64,000 bases of DNA from Akkermansiaceae bacterium (GTDB lineage Bacteria; Verrucomicrobiota; Verrucomicrobiia; Verrucomicrobiales; DEV007): positions 1-64,000 of the forward strand of contig JACKQC010000007.1 of assembly GCA_024233085.1 (NCBI GenBank). Direction: 5' to 3'. Below are positions 24,608 to 33,019 of this stretch, piece after piece (the stretch's first letter is position 1; the number at the start of each line of letters is the position of its first letter). The notes beneath the pieces are model-generated. The model saw only the letters and a list, made by a program, of their open reading frames with translations. It was not told the DNA's origin and searched no databases. The position numbers were made by a program, and so were the translations under genes.

Positions 24608-27049
24608 ATGTTTGTCCCCGACTGTCTTTCCCGTGCCGGTTCGCGGCGTCTTCTCACCGCGGCGATTCTCTGTTGCGGGATTTTCACCGGGGTTCCGGGT
24701 GCCCGGGCTCAAACGGATTACGCGGAGATCGCGCAACGGGTGGCCACGATGCTGGAGGAGGAGCACTACCTGCGGCATCCCTTCGACGACGAGATGTCGG
24801 AGCGTCTGCTCGACAACTACCTGGAGTTTCTCGATTTCGGCCGCATTTACTTCATCCAGGAGGACATCGACCGCTTCAACAAAGACTACCGGCACCAGCT
24901 CGACGACCTGATCCGGCAGCGGAACATCGACGCGGCCAACGAAATCTACGGAGTTTACCTCGAGCGCGTGCGCTCCCGGGTCGATCTGGTGAAGAAACTG
25001 CTCGCGGAGGGCGAGTTCACCTTCGATTCCGACCGCACCATTCTCCTGAGCCGCAAGGATGCCGCGTGGCCGAAGGACATGGCGGCCTCTGACCAACTCT
25101 GGCACGACCTGCTGGAGGGCGACCTGTTGCAGGAGACGCTCCGCCAGGACGCCATCCAGCGCCGCGAAGCCGAAAAGGGCGAGCCCGAGCCGAAGAAGAT
25201 CCGGCCTCTGGACGCGCCCAAGGAGGAAGCGCCGGAAGCGAAACCCGACGCGCCGAAGGAGGAAAAAGCCTCCGAAGCCGAAGCCGACGCCGCCGACGCG
25301 CCGAAGAAGGACCCGCCGACCGTGGCCGACGCGAAAAAGGAACCCGAAGCGCCCAAGGACGTGATCCTGAAGCGCTACAACCGCATTCTCGAAAGCGTGA
25401 ACGACAACGACGCCGAGGACGTGGCGGTGATGTTCCTCAAGGCCCTGTCCCGCGCCTACGACCCGCACTCGGAGTATTTCTCCCAGTCGCAGTACGACAA
25501 TTTCCGCATCCAGATGAACAAGTCGCTGGAGGGTATTGGCGCCATGCTCGGCACCGAGGAGGACGGTTCGTCGTCGATCCAGGGGCTGGTGGTGGGCGGT
25601 CCGGCCCACAAGGGCGGCGAGCTGCAGGTCGCGGACAAGATCGTCGGCGTCGGCCAGGGCGAGGAGGGCGAAGTGGAGGACACCATCGGGATGAAGCTCA
25701 GCGACGTGGTCGATCGCATCCGCGGCGAGAAGGGCACCACCGTTCGGTTGAAAGTGATTCCCGCCTCCTCCGCCGACGGTTCCGAGACGAAGATCATCCG
25801 GATCATCCGGGAAAAGGTGGACCTGAAGGACAGCCTCGCTTCCGCGGAACTGATCGAAACCAAGGACGCGCAGGGAAATCCGCTGCGGCTCGGCTGGATC
25901 AACCTGATGTCCTTTTACAGCGACATGGACGGCGGCAACACCAGCACCACGGCCGACGTGCAGCGGCTCGTCAATCGCCTGATGGGCGAGGGGGTGCAGG
26001 GGATCGTGGTCGATCTGCGCGACAACGGCGGGGGCTCGCTCGAGGAGGCCATCAACATGACCGGCCTGTTCATTCCGCGCGGTCCCGTGGTCCAGTCGAA
26101 GGACTGGGAGGACCGGATCGACTACAAGAGTTCCCACAACCGGATCGCGCTCTGGGGCGGCCCGCTCATCGTGCTGACGAACCGCTCCAGCGCCTCGGCT
26201 TCCGAGATTTTCGCGGCCGCCCTGCAGGACTACAACCGCGCCGTGATCGTCGGGGAAAAGACCACCTTCGGCAAAGGCACCGTGCAGCAGTTGCGCGCCG
26301 TGCAGACCTCGCGCCTGCGCCTGCCCTTCGCGGCGCCGAGCGAGATGAACGGCGCGCTGAAACTCACGATCCAGACCTTCTTCCGCATCGACGGCACCTC
26401 GACCCAGCTTCACGGCGTGATTCCCGGCGTCCAGTTGCCCTCGACCGACGACGTGCTCGACATCGGCGAGTCCGCTCTGTCCAACCCGCTCAACGTCGAA
26501 CCCATCCCGGCGCAGCCCTACGAGCTTTTCAGCGAGGTCAAGCTGCCCAGCGAGGAACTCGCCAAGCGCTCCTCGGCGCGGATCAAGGACAACCAGGATT
26601 TCAAATACGTCGTCGAAGACATTGCCGACGCCAAAAGGCGCATCGACGAAAACACCGTCAGCATCAACCGCGCGAAACGCGAGCAGGAGCTGAAGGATCT
26701 CGAAGCCCGCCGTGAGGTCCGCAAACAGGAAACCATCGAGCGCTTCGCGAAAACCCGCGAGTCCGAGAAGGGGCTTTTCACGGTTTATGCCCTGACGCAG
26801 GACAACGTCCACGCCCCCGGCCTGACGCTGAAATCGGATCTGTCGCTGGAGGAAACCAGCGGCATGATCGGCAAGAAGCCCGAGGAAGAAGACCCGGAGA
26901 TCAAGGCGCTCGAGTATCCCCACACTTTCGATCCCTTCAAGCGCGAGACGATCCACATCCTCGAGGACCTGATCGCCATCCAGGCCGCTCCGCAGAAGCC
27001 GGTGGACATCTCCGGCGGTCCCGCGGCTCCGCCCCAGGCCGGGCGCTGA
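24608..27049 (+). CDS. prc: Carboxy-terminal (tail-specific) protease, Prc type
   Basis: 813 aa, a periplasmic serine-lysine protease that cleaves proteins from unstructured C-termini. It has a signal peptide (about residues 12-36, ending GARAQ), an N-terminal helical domain, and a PDZ domain around residues 310-400. The S41 catalytic domain has LRDNGGGSLEEAINMTGLFIP, the serine in NRSSASASEIFAAALQDY (about 526-533) and lysine 556 in TTFGKGTVQQ. A C-terminal helical DUF3340-like region follows. Residues about 185-250 are an unusual low-complexity insert of E, P, K, A and D between two parts of the N-terminal domain. The start at 24608 is chosen because it directly precedes the signal peptide. 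It stands alone between repeats. Confidence 0.94.
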   Translation: MFVPDCLSRAGSRRLLTAAILCCGIFTGVPGARAQTDYAEIAQRVATMLEEEHYLRHPFDDEMSERLLDNYLEFLDFGRIYFIQEDIDRFNKDYRHQLDDLIRQRNIDAANEIYGVYLERVRSRVDLVKKLLAEGEFTFDSDRTILLSRKDAAWPKDMAASDQLWHDLLEGDLLQETLRQDAIQRREAEKGEPEPKKIRPLDAPKEEAPEAKPDAPKEEKASEAEADAADAPKKDPPTVADAKKEPEAPKDVILKRYNRILESVNDNDAEDVAVMFLKALSRAYDPHSEYFSQSQYDNFRIQMNKSLEGIGAMLGTEEDGSSSIQGLVVGGPAHKGGELQVADKIVGVGQGEEGEVEDTIGMKLSDVVDRIRGEKGTTVRLKVIPASSADGSETKIIRIIREKVDLKDSLASAELIETKDAQGNPLRLGWINLMSFYSDMDGGNTSTTADVQRLVNRLMGEGVQGIVVDLRDNGGGSLEEAINMTGLFIPRGPVVQSKDWEDRIDYKSSHNRIALWGGPLIVLTNRSSASASEIFAAALQDYNRAVIVGEKTTFGKGTVQQLRAVQTSRLRLPFAAPSEMNGALKLTIQTFFRIDGTSTQLHGVIPGVQLPSTDDVLDIGESALSNPLNVEPIPAQPYELFSEVKLPSEELAKRSSARIKDNQDFKYVVEDIADAKRRIDENTVSINRAKREQELKDLEARREVRKQETIERFAKTRESEKGLFTVYALTQDNVHAPGLTLKSDLSLEETSGMIGKKPEEEDPEIKALEYPHTFDPFKRETIHILEDLIAIQAAPQKPVDISGGPAAPPQAGR

Positions 27050-27169
27050 CTCCCTCCCGGACCGCCGGCCGGCACCGATGCGATGGCGCCACCGGCGGTG
27101 GCGGGCGTTTTTCCCGAGCCGCGTTTGCGGGATTGCCGGCGCGCTCCTTTCTTCATACCCTCCGCAACC

Positions 27170-28681
27170 ATGAAAGACGACACCCCCGCATCCCCCGCCT
27201 CGCGCCGACAGTTTCTGAAGTACGGCGCCGGTTTTGGCCTCGCCCTCGCCTGGCCAAATTCGAAGGTCCTCGGCGCCAACGGCGACATCCGCATCGGCAT
27301 CGCCGGTGTGAACGGCCGCGGCCAGGCCCACATGAGCGCGTTTTCCGGGATGAAAGGCGTGCGCGTCGCCGCGCTCTGCGACGTCGATCCCGCCGTGCTC
27401 GACGCGCGGGTCACGAAGCTCTTGGACAAGTCCGGCTTCGCCGTGCAGGGCTTCGGCGATTTGCGGGAAATGTTCGAGAAGGGCGAAATCGACGCCTTTT
27501 CCACCGCCACGCCCAATCACTGGCACACCCTCGCCGGCGTCTGGGCGCTTCAGGCCGGCAAGGACGCCTATGTCGAGAAGCCGATCTCCCACAATCTGTG
27601 GGAAGGCCGCCAGCTGGTGAATCTCTCCCGGAAGCTCGATAAAATCTGCCAGGGCGGCACCCAGAGCCGCTCCATGGGCGCCGTCCAGGCGGCCGTGAAA
27701 TTCATCCATGACGGCGGGCTCGGGAAAATCAAATACGTCAAGGGGATGTGCTACAAGCCCCGCCAGTCCATCGGCAAGGGTGGCGGCGGCGAAATTCCCG
27801 CCGGCGTGAACTACGACATCTGGTGCGGCCCCGCCGAACTCGAAAAACCCCTGCGCCGCAAGAAATTCCACTACGACTGGCATTGGTTCTACGCCTACGG
27901 CAACGGCGACATGGGCAATCAGGGCATCCACCAGATGGACGTCGCCCGCTGGTTCCTCAACGAATCGAAGATCGCCCCCGTTTCCTTCAGCATCGGCGGC
28001 CGCCTCGGCTACGATGACGACGGCGAGACGCCGAACACTCAGCTCGCCTGGCACGACTACGAGTCGGCGCCCCTCATTTTCGAAACCCGCGGCCTCCCGA
28101 GCGCCAAGCAGTATCAGGAAAAAGACTGGGGCAAGAACATGAACAAGCCCGAGGAATTCGACGACCAGAGCGGCATCTCCGTCGTCGTCGTCTGCGAGGG
28201 CGGCAATCTCTTCTGCGACGCCGGCGGCAAGGTGTTCGTCAAAGACACCGCCGGCAAGTCCATGGACGCTCCCAAGCCCTTCGACTCGGACGACAACTTC
28301 GTGAATTTCATCAAGGCCGTGCAAAGCCGGAAACGCGAGGATCAATACGCCGAATGTCTCGAGACCCACCTGTCCAGCGCCCTCTGCCACACCGGCCAGA
28401 TTTCGCACCAGTTGGGCAAAAGCGTTCACCAGGGCGACGTCCGCGAGGCCATCAAGAGCGACAAGCTGCTTTCCGAGCGCTACGTCGCGATGGAGGAACA
28501 TCTCGCCGCCAACGGCGTGGACCTCAACGCCGAGACCATTTCGCTCGGGCCCATGCTCAAACTCAATCCCGACACCGAGCGATTCGAGGGCAATGGCGAT
28601 CTCGACGCCGCCGCCAACGCGCTGGCTCGTCCGAAGTACCGCGAACCCTACGTGGTGCCCGAAGTCGGCGCCCCGGCCTGA
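27170..28681 (+). CDS. Tat-exported Gfo/Idh/MocA family oxidoreductase
   Basis: 503 aa. The twin-arginine signal SRRQFLKYGAGFGLALAW (residues about 11-28) predicts folded export. The nucleotide-binding motif is IRIGIAGVNGRGQAHMSAF, the family EKP motif is DAYVEKPISHNLWEGRQL, and a substrate-site segment is DWHWFYAYGNGDMGNQGIHQMDVARWFL. The C-terminal domain has the typical CLETHLSSALCHTGQISHQLG stretch. It probably oxidises a sugar or glycoside with a tightly bound NAD(P). The start at 27170 places the RR motif near the N-terminus. It lies 120 bp downstream of prc; co-transcription is possible but there is no functional link. Confidence 0.92.
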   Translation: MKDDTPASPASRRQFLKYGAGFGLALAWPNSKVLGANGDIRIGIAGVNGRGQAHMSAFSGMKGVRVAALCDVDPAVLDARVTKLLDKSGFAVQGFGDLREMFEKGEIDAFSTATPNHWHTLAGVWALQAGKDAYVEKPISHNLWEGRQLVNLSRKLDKICQGGTQSRSMGAVQAAVKFIHDGGLGKIKYVKGMCYKPRQSIGKGGGGEIPAGVNYDIWCGPAELEKPLRRKKFHYDWHWFYAYGNGDMGNQGIHQMDVARWFLNESKIAPVSFSIGGRLGYDDDGETPNTQLAWHDYESAPLIFETRGLPSAKQYQEKDWGKNMNKPEEFDDQSGISVVVVCEGGNLFCDAGGKVFVKDTAGKSMDAPKPFDSDDNFVNFIKAVQSRKREDQYAECLETHLSSALCHTGQISHQLGKSVHQGDVREAIKSDKLLSERYVAMEEHLAANGVDLNAETISLGPMLKLNPDTERFEGNGDLDAAANALARPKYREPYVVPEVGAPA

Positions 28682-28815
28682 GCGAGCCGCCGCGGCCCCT
28701 ATTCTGAAAATCCGCAAAACCACCGCGCCGAGTGCCGTTGAGGCGCTTGGCGGCGCGGGGATTTCTGGAATTTGTGAAGTTTCCGTCAATTTGGACGATC
28801 CGCCGCTTTCCCCGG

Positions 28816-28844
28816 TTGACGCTCGGGGGAGCCGCGCTTAATTA
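28816..28844 (+). promoter_or_regulatory. Possible promoter of the gap gene
   Basis: TTGACG (28816-28821) followed after 17 bp by the A/T-rich hexamer TAATTA (28839-28844) is the best sigma-70-like pair in the 301-bp gap 28682-28982. The -10 match is weak. The remaining leader of ~135 bases shows no recognised riboswitch. Confidence 0.35.
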
Positions 28845-28982
28845 GCGCCCGCTTTCCCCCGCGCGAACCCCTTCACCCGCGAAGGATTCACGGATGACGG
28901 CGAGGCCGCGCTCGCGGACACCCCCGCCGCCCCGGGAATCGCAACCTTCCCATCAAACGAAACGAAAACATCGATAACCACT

Positions 28983-29987
28983 ATGGCTAACTACGCAATC
29001 AACGGATTTGGACGGATCGGCCGCAACGTGCTGCGCGCCATGTCCCAGGCTCAGCTCGAAAAAGTCGTCGCCATCAACGACCTCACCGACAACCACACCC
29101 TGGCCCACTTGCTCAAATACGACTCCACCGGCGGCCGTTTCAACGGCACCGTCGAGTACGATGACGAGTCCATCACCGTGAACGGCCACCGCATTCTCGC
29201 CACCGCCGAACGCGACCCCGCCAAGCTCGACTGGGCCGGCAAGGGCGTCGAGGTCGTGCTCGAGTCGACCGGCTTTTTCGTCGACCGCGCCGGCGCCGGC
29301 AAGCACCTCGAAGCGGGCGCGAAGAAAGTGCTCATTTCCGCCCCCGCCAAGGATCCCGACCTGACCTTCTGCATCGGCATCAACAGCGACAGCTACGACT
29401 CCGCGCAACACCACATCATCTCGAACGCCTCCTGCACCACCAACTGCCTCGCGCCGATGGCCAAGGTGCTGAATGACGAGTATGGCATCGAGAGCGGGTT
29501 CATGAGCACGATTCACTCCTACACCAACGACCAGAATCTGCTCGACCTCCCGCACAAGGACCTGCGCCGCTCCCGCGCCGCCGCCGAAAATATCGTGCCC
29601 TCCTCCACCGGCGCCGCCAAGGCCATCGGCCTCGTCATTCCCGAACTCCAGGGCAAGCTCAACGGAGGCGCCTTCCGCGTGCCGACCCCGACGGGTTCCG
29701 TGACCGACTTCACCGTCAAACTCGCCAAGGCCACCAGCGCCGAGGAAATCAACGCCAAGTACAAAGCGGCCGCCGAGGGCCCGCTCAAGGGCGTGCTGAA
29801 ATACACCGAAGACGAGATCGTCCTCAAGGACATCGTCCAGGACCCGCACTCCTGCATCCTCGACGCCAAGCTCACCATGACGCTCGGCTCCGGCGACTTC
29901 GTCAAGGTCGTCGGCTGGTACGACAACGAATGGGGCTACTCCAATCGCGCCGTCGACGCCCTCGAACTGATCGGCGGAAGCCTGTGA
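28983..29987 (+). CDS. gap: Glyceraldehyde-3-phosphate dehydrogenase, type I
   Basis: 334-aa cytosolic glycolytic enzyme converting glyceraldehyde 3-phosphate, phosphate and NAD+ to 1,3-bisphosphoglycerate. The N-terminal INGFGRIGRNVLRA dinucleotide motif, the active-site SNASCTTNCLAP with Cys151, HSYTNDQNLLDLPHKDLRRSRAAAENIVPSSTGAAKA and the C-terminal WYDNEWGYSNRAVD are all intact. Asp33 in AINDLTD favours NAD over NADP. It is first in the glycolytic group gap-pgk-tpiA. A 158-bp gap with a strong hairpin separates it from pgk, so expression of the two genes may be uncoupled. Confidence 0.98.
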   Translation: MANYAINGFGRIGRNVLRAMSQAQLEKVVAINDLTDNHTLAHLLKYDSTGGRFNGTVEYDDESITVNGHRILATAERDPAKLDWAGKGVEVVLESTGFFVDRAGAGKHLEAGAKKVLISAPAKDPDLTFCIGINSDSYDSAQHHIISNASCTTNCLAPMAKVLNDEYGIESGFMSTIHSYTNDQNLLDLPHKDLRRSRAAAENIVPSSTGAAKAIGLVIPELQGKLNGGAFRVPTPTGSVTDFTVKLAKATSAEEINAKYKAAAEGPLKGVLKYTEDEIVLKDIVQDPHSCILDAKLTMTLGSGDFVKVVGWYDNEWGYSNRAVDALELIGGSL

Positions 29988-30053
29988 CCTCGCGGAGCGA
30001 GGGAAATCCGAAATCCCAAGCCTCGAAATCCCAACCCGGGTTTCGTCGTTCCG

Positions 30054-30096
30054 ATGCTCAAAGCGCTCGGCTCACGATTGCTGGCGTTTTGAGCAT
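30054..30096. promoter_or_regulatory. 13-bp-stem hairpin in the gap-pgk intergenic region
   Basis: ATGCTCAAAGCGC (30054-30066) pairs with GCGTTTTGAGCAT (30084-30096), leaving one G-U pair and a 17-nt loop. No T-tract follows directly, though CTCGGATTTTTTTC comes 15 bp later. It could attenuate read-through into pgk, stabilise gap mRNA, or be a dispersed palindrome. Confidence 0.5.
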
Positions 30097-30145
30097 TTGT
30101 CTTTGGACCCTCGGATTTTTTTCGAACTTAGAAATTCCAAATTAG

Positions 30146-31345
30146 ATGGCCAAGCTCTCCATTCGCGACCTGCAGCCCGCCGGCAAGCGCGTCCTCATGC
30201 GCGTCGATTTCAACGTCCCGCAGGACGACGATCTGCGCATCACCGACGACACCCGCGTCACCGCCGCCCTGCCCTCCATCGAGCACCTAGTCGGGGCCGG
30301 CGCCCGTCTCGTCCTGATGTCGCATCTCGGCCGGCCCAAGGGCCAGAAGAACGCGAAATACTCGCTCAAACCCGTCGCCGACCGGCTCGGTGAGCTGATT
30401 TCCGCCCCCGTTAAATTCGTCGGCGATTGTGTCGGCGCGGAAGCCGAAGCCGCCGCGGCCGGTCTCGGGGACGGCGAGGTCCTGCTCCTCGAAAACGTCC
30501 GCTTTTACGCCGAGGAAGAGGCCAACGACCCCGGGTTTTCCGAAAAGCTCGCCGCCCTCGGCGAGATCTACGTGAACGACGCCTTCGGCACCGCCCACCG
30601 CGCCCACGCCTCCACCGAGGGCGTGACGAAATACCTCGACACCTGCGCCGCCGGTTTCCTGATGGAAAAGGAACTCGAATACCTCGTCCACCGGCTCGAG
30701 GACCCCGCCCGGCCCTTCGTCGTCATCATGGGCGGCGCCAAGGTCTCCGACAAAATCGAGGTCCTCAACCGCCTCATGGGCAAGGCCGACACCTTCATCA
30801 TCGGCGGCGCCATGGCCAACACCTTCCGCCTCGCCCAGGGTTACCGGATCGGTAAAAGCCTCGCCGAAGCCGACAAGACCGACCTCGCCCTCCACATTCT
30901 GAAAACCGCCGAGGAGAAAGGCATCCGTTTCCTGCTTCCCGCCGACACCCGGCACACCGCCGAGTTTCGCGACGACGCGCCGACCGAAGTCACCCTGCCC
31001 TGGGGCGAGGGCGGCGAGATTCCCGCCGACCGCGAGGGCATCGACATCGGCGACCGCGCCATCGCCGAGTTTTCCGCCGAAATCGCACGGGCCGGCACCA
31101 TCGTGTGGAACGGACCGATGGGCGTTTTCGAAAAACGCGGCTTCGACATCGGCACCCGCGCCATTGCCGAGGCCATCGCCGCCAGTCCCGGCCTGAAAAT
31201 CGTCGGCGGCGGCGATTCCGTCACCGCCGTCAACCAGTTCGGCGTGGCCGACCGGATGGACCACATCTCCACCGGCGGCGGCGCCTCCCTCGAACTGCTG
31301 GAAGGCAAGGCCCTGCCCGGCGTCGCCGCGCTTGACGACAAATGA
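30146..31345 (+). CDS. pgk: Phosphoglycerate kinase
   Basis: 399-aa cytosolic enzyme transferring phosphate from 1,3-bisphosphoglycerate to ADP. Signature segments are KRVLMRVDFNVPQDD, LMSHLGRPKGQKNAKYSLKPVADRL, the LLENVRFYAEEEANDPGF substrate region, FVVIMGGAKVSDKIEVL, the FIIGGAMANTF nucleotide site, TIVWNGPMGVFE and the C-terminal VGGGDSVTAVNQFG/STGGGASLELLEG. The length is normal (387-400 aa). It lies downstream of gap, and a palindromic repeat pair begins 7 bp after the stop. A toxin-antitoxin pair separates it from tpiA, with which it is normally adjacent. Confidence 0.98.
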   Translation: MAKLSIRDLQPAGKRVLMRVDFNVPQDDDLRITDDTRVTAALPSIEHLVGAGARLVLMSHLGRPKGQKNAKYSLKPVADRLGELISAPVKFVGDCVGAEAEAAAAGLGDGEVLLLENVRFYAEEEANDPGFSEKLAALGEIYVNDAFGTAHRAHASTEGVTKYLDTCAAGFLMEKELEYLVHRLEDPARPFVVIMGGAKVSDKIEVLNRLMGKADTFIIGGAMANTFRLAQGYRIGKSLAEADKTDLALHILKTAEEKGIRFLLPADTRHTAEFRDDAPTEVTLPWGEGGEIPADREGIDIGDRAIAEFSAEIARAGTIVWNGPMGVFEKRGFDIGTRAIAEAIAASPGLKIVGGGDSVTAVNQFGVADRMDHISTGGGASLELLEGKALPGVAALDDK

Positions 31346-31351
31346 TCCGCC

Positions 31352-31392
31352 GACCCAACAGGGTACGGTCACCGATCATACCCTGTTTCGTC
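31352..31392. repeat. 19-bp palindromic repeat pair, locus 5 (after pgk)
   Basis: Units at 31352-31370 and 31374-31392 have opposite centres (AGG, CCT) and a 3-bp spacer, starting 7 bp after the pgk stop. The placement is consistent with a transcript 3'-end function and would separate pgk from the toxin-antitoxin genes. Confidence 0.8.
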
Positions 31393-31459
31393 GGAGAATC
31401 GGAATTCTGTCGACTCGGGTTGGCCGCGGATAATCGTGCTTGACCTTCCCGATCCTGAA

Positions 31460-31475
31460 ATACATCATGATGTAT
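31460..31475. promoter_or_regulatory. Perfect 16-bp palindrome, probable antitoxin operator
   Basis: ATACATCATGATGTAT is a perfect palindrome whose last two bases are the A and T of the antitoxin ATG (31474). Ribbon-helix-helix antitoxins bind such palindromes to repress their own operon. The overlap with the start codon means binding would also cover the translation start region of the DNA. No clear Shine-Dalgarno sequence precedes the ATG. Confidence 0.65.
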
Positions 31476-31701
31476 GACGAGAACCCAGATTTACCTCACT
31501 CCCTTCGAAGCTCAGGGAGTTGCCCGGGTTGCCGCCGAGACCGGCCGCAAGCAGAGCGAGGTCATCCGGGAAGCCATCGACCAGTATCTGAAGCGCCTGG
31601 GGCCGCGGGACCGTCTGGGCCGATTGCGGGAAGCCCGCGGTATCTGGTCGGATCGGGAAATTGGCCTCGAAGAGGTGCGGGGCGATTTTGACCGTTTTTA
31701 G
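31474..31701 (+). CDS. Ribbon-helix-helix (CopG-like) antitoxin of a VapBC-type module
   Basis: 75 aa. The N-terminal TRTQIYLTPFEAQGVARVAAETGRKQSEVIREAIDQYL shows the RHH pattern: a beta strand, two helices and the (S)EVIREAID signature of DNA-binding antitoxins. The C-terminal half (RLREARGIWSDREIGLEEVRGDFDRF) would wrap the toxin. The start at 31474 overlaps a perfect palindrome. The stop is 3 bp before the PIN toxin start, typical of translational coupling. A second overlapping frame (31440-31691) lacks any family pattern and is rejected. It is inserted between pgk and tpiA. Confidence 0.85.
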   Translation: MTRTQIYLTPFEAQGVARVAAETGRKQSEVIREAIDQYLKRLGPRDRLGRLREARGIWSDREIGLEEVRGDFDRF

Positions 31702-31704
31702 CTC

Positions 31705-32079
31705 ATGCTGGTCGACACCGACATTTTGATCGATTATTTGCGGGGCCACGCCGACGCCGTCTCGTTTTTGGAGGGAAACGTGGACGATGTGTCCATCTCC
31801 GCGGTGAGCGTCGCCGAGCTATACCAGGGGGTCAGGGAAGGACAGGAACGGACCCGGCTTTCGCGCATGATTTCCGCTTTGGTCGTGCTGCCCTTGACCG
31901 AGGAGATTGCCGAGACGGCGGGATTGTATCGCCGGGACTACCGCGATCGGCTGGGGTGCGGCCTGGCCGATTGCATGATCGCCGCCACCGCGTCCGAACA
32001 CCGGCTGGACCTGGCCACCCTCAACGGCAAGCATTTCCAGATGCTCAAGGGGGTAATCCTCCCCTACGCCAAAAGCTGA
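31705..32079 (+). CDS. vapC: PIN-domain ribonuclease toxin, VapC family
   Basis: 124 aa, a predicted Mg2+-dependent ribonuclease neutralised by the preceding antitoxin. The four-acid PIN site is largely visible: Asp4 (with Asp6) in MLVDTDILIDYL, Glu38 in VSVAELYQG, and Asp89 in CGLADCMIAATASEH. The final motif is LATLNGKHF (Asn107 in place of Asp, as in many VapC). The length is typical (120-140 aa). It is 3 bp downstream of the antitoxin gene and 63 bp upstream of tpiA. The tRNA or rRNA target is not predictable. Confidence 0.9.
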   Translation: MLVDTDILIDYLRGHADAVSFLEGNVDDVSISAVSVAELYQGVREGQERTRLSRMISALVVLPLTEEIAETAGLYRRDYRDRLGCGLADCMIAATASEHRLDLATLNGKHFQMLKGVILPYAKS

Positions 32080-32142
32080 GCCCGGCGTTGCGCCTTTTTA
32101 TCCATCGAACAAACGAACCCAACATCCTTTTCCCAAAACACC

Positions 32143-32919
<777 letters not shown>

Positions 32920-32928
<9 letters not shown>

Positions 32929-32954
32929 GCTTTCCGCGCCGCTCGCTTTTTTTT
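32920..32954 (+). terminator. Probable weak rho-independent terminator after tpiA
   Basis: GCGAG (32920-32924) can pair with CTCGC (32942-32946), immediately followed by eight T residues (32947-32954). The stem is short and overlaps the tpiA stop region, so efficiency is doubtful. The nucleoside transporter gene starts 65 bp later. Confidence 0.4.
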
Positions 32955-33019
32955 GGTGGCCGGATCGGTGTCGGAAATGCTGTAATCCAGTCTTTTCCGA
33001 CCGCCGAACCGATACCGCC

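Noticed and set aside
24533..28789. A 1418-codon open frame on the minus strand
   Set aside because: It is antisense to prc and a Gfo/Idh gene, both with clear families. Long antisense frames are expected at high GC, and the translation shows no recognisable domain.
28682..28982. Possible riboswitch or small RNA upstream of gap
   Set aside because: No known riboswitch core or strong conserved stem was recognised in the leader.
31440..31691. Alternative overlapping ORF at the antitoxin locus
   Set aside because: It lacks any family pattern, while the frame starting at 31474 has a clear ribbon-helix-helix sequence and standard spacing to the toxin gene.
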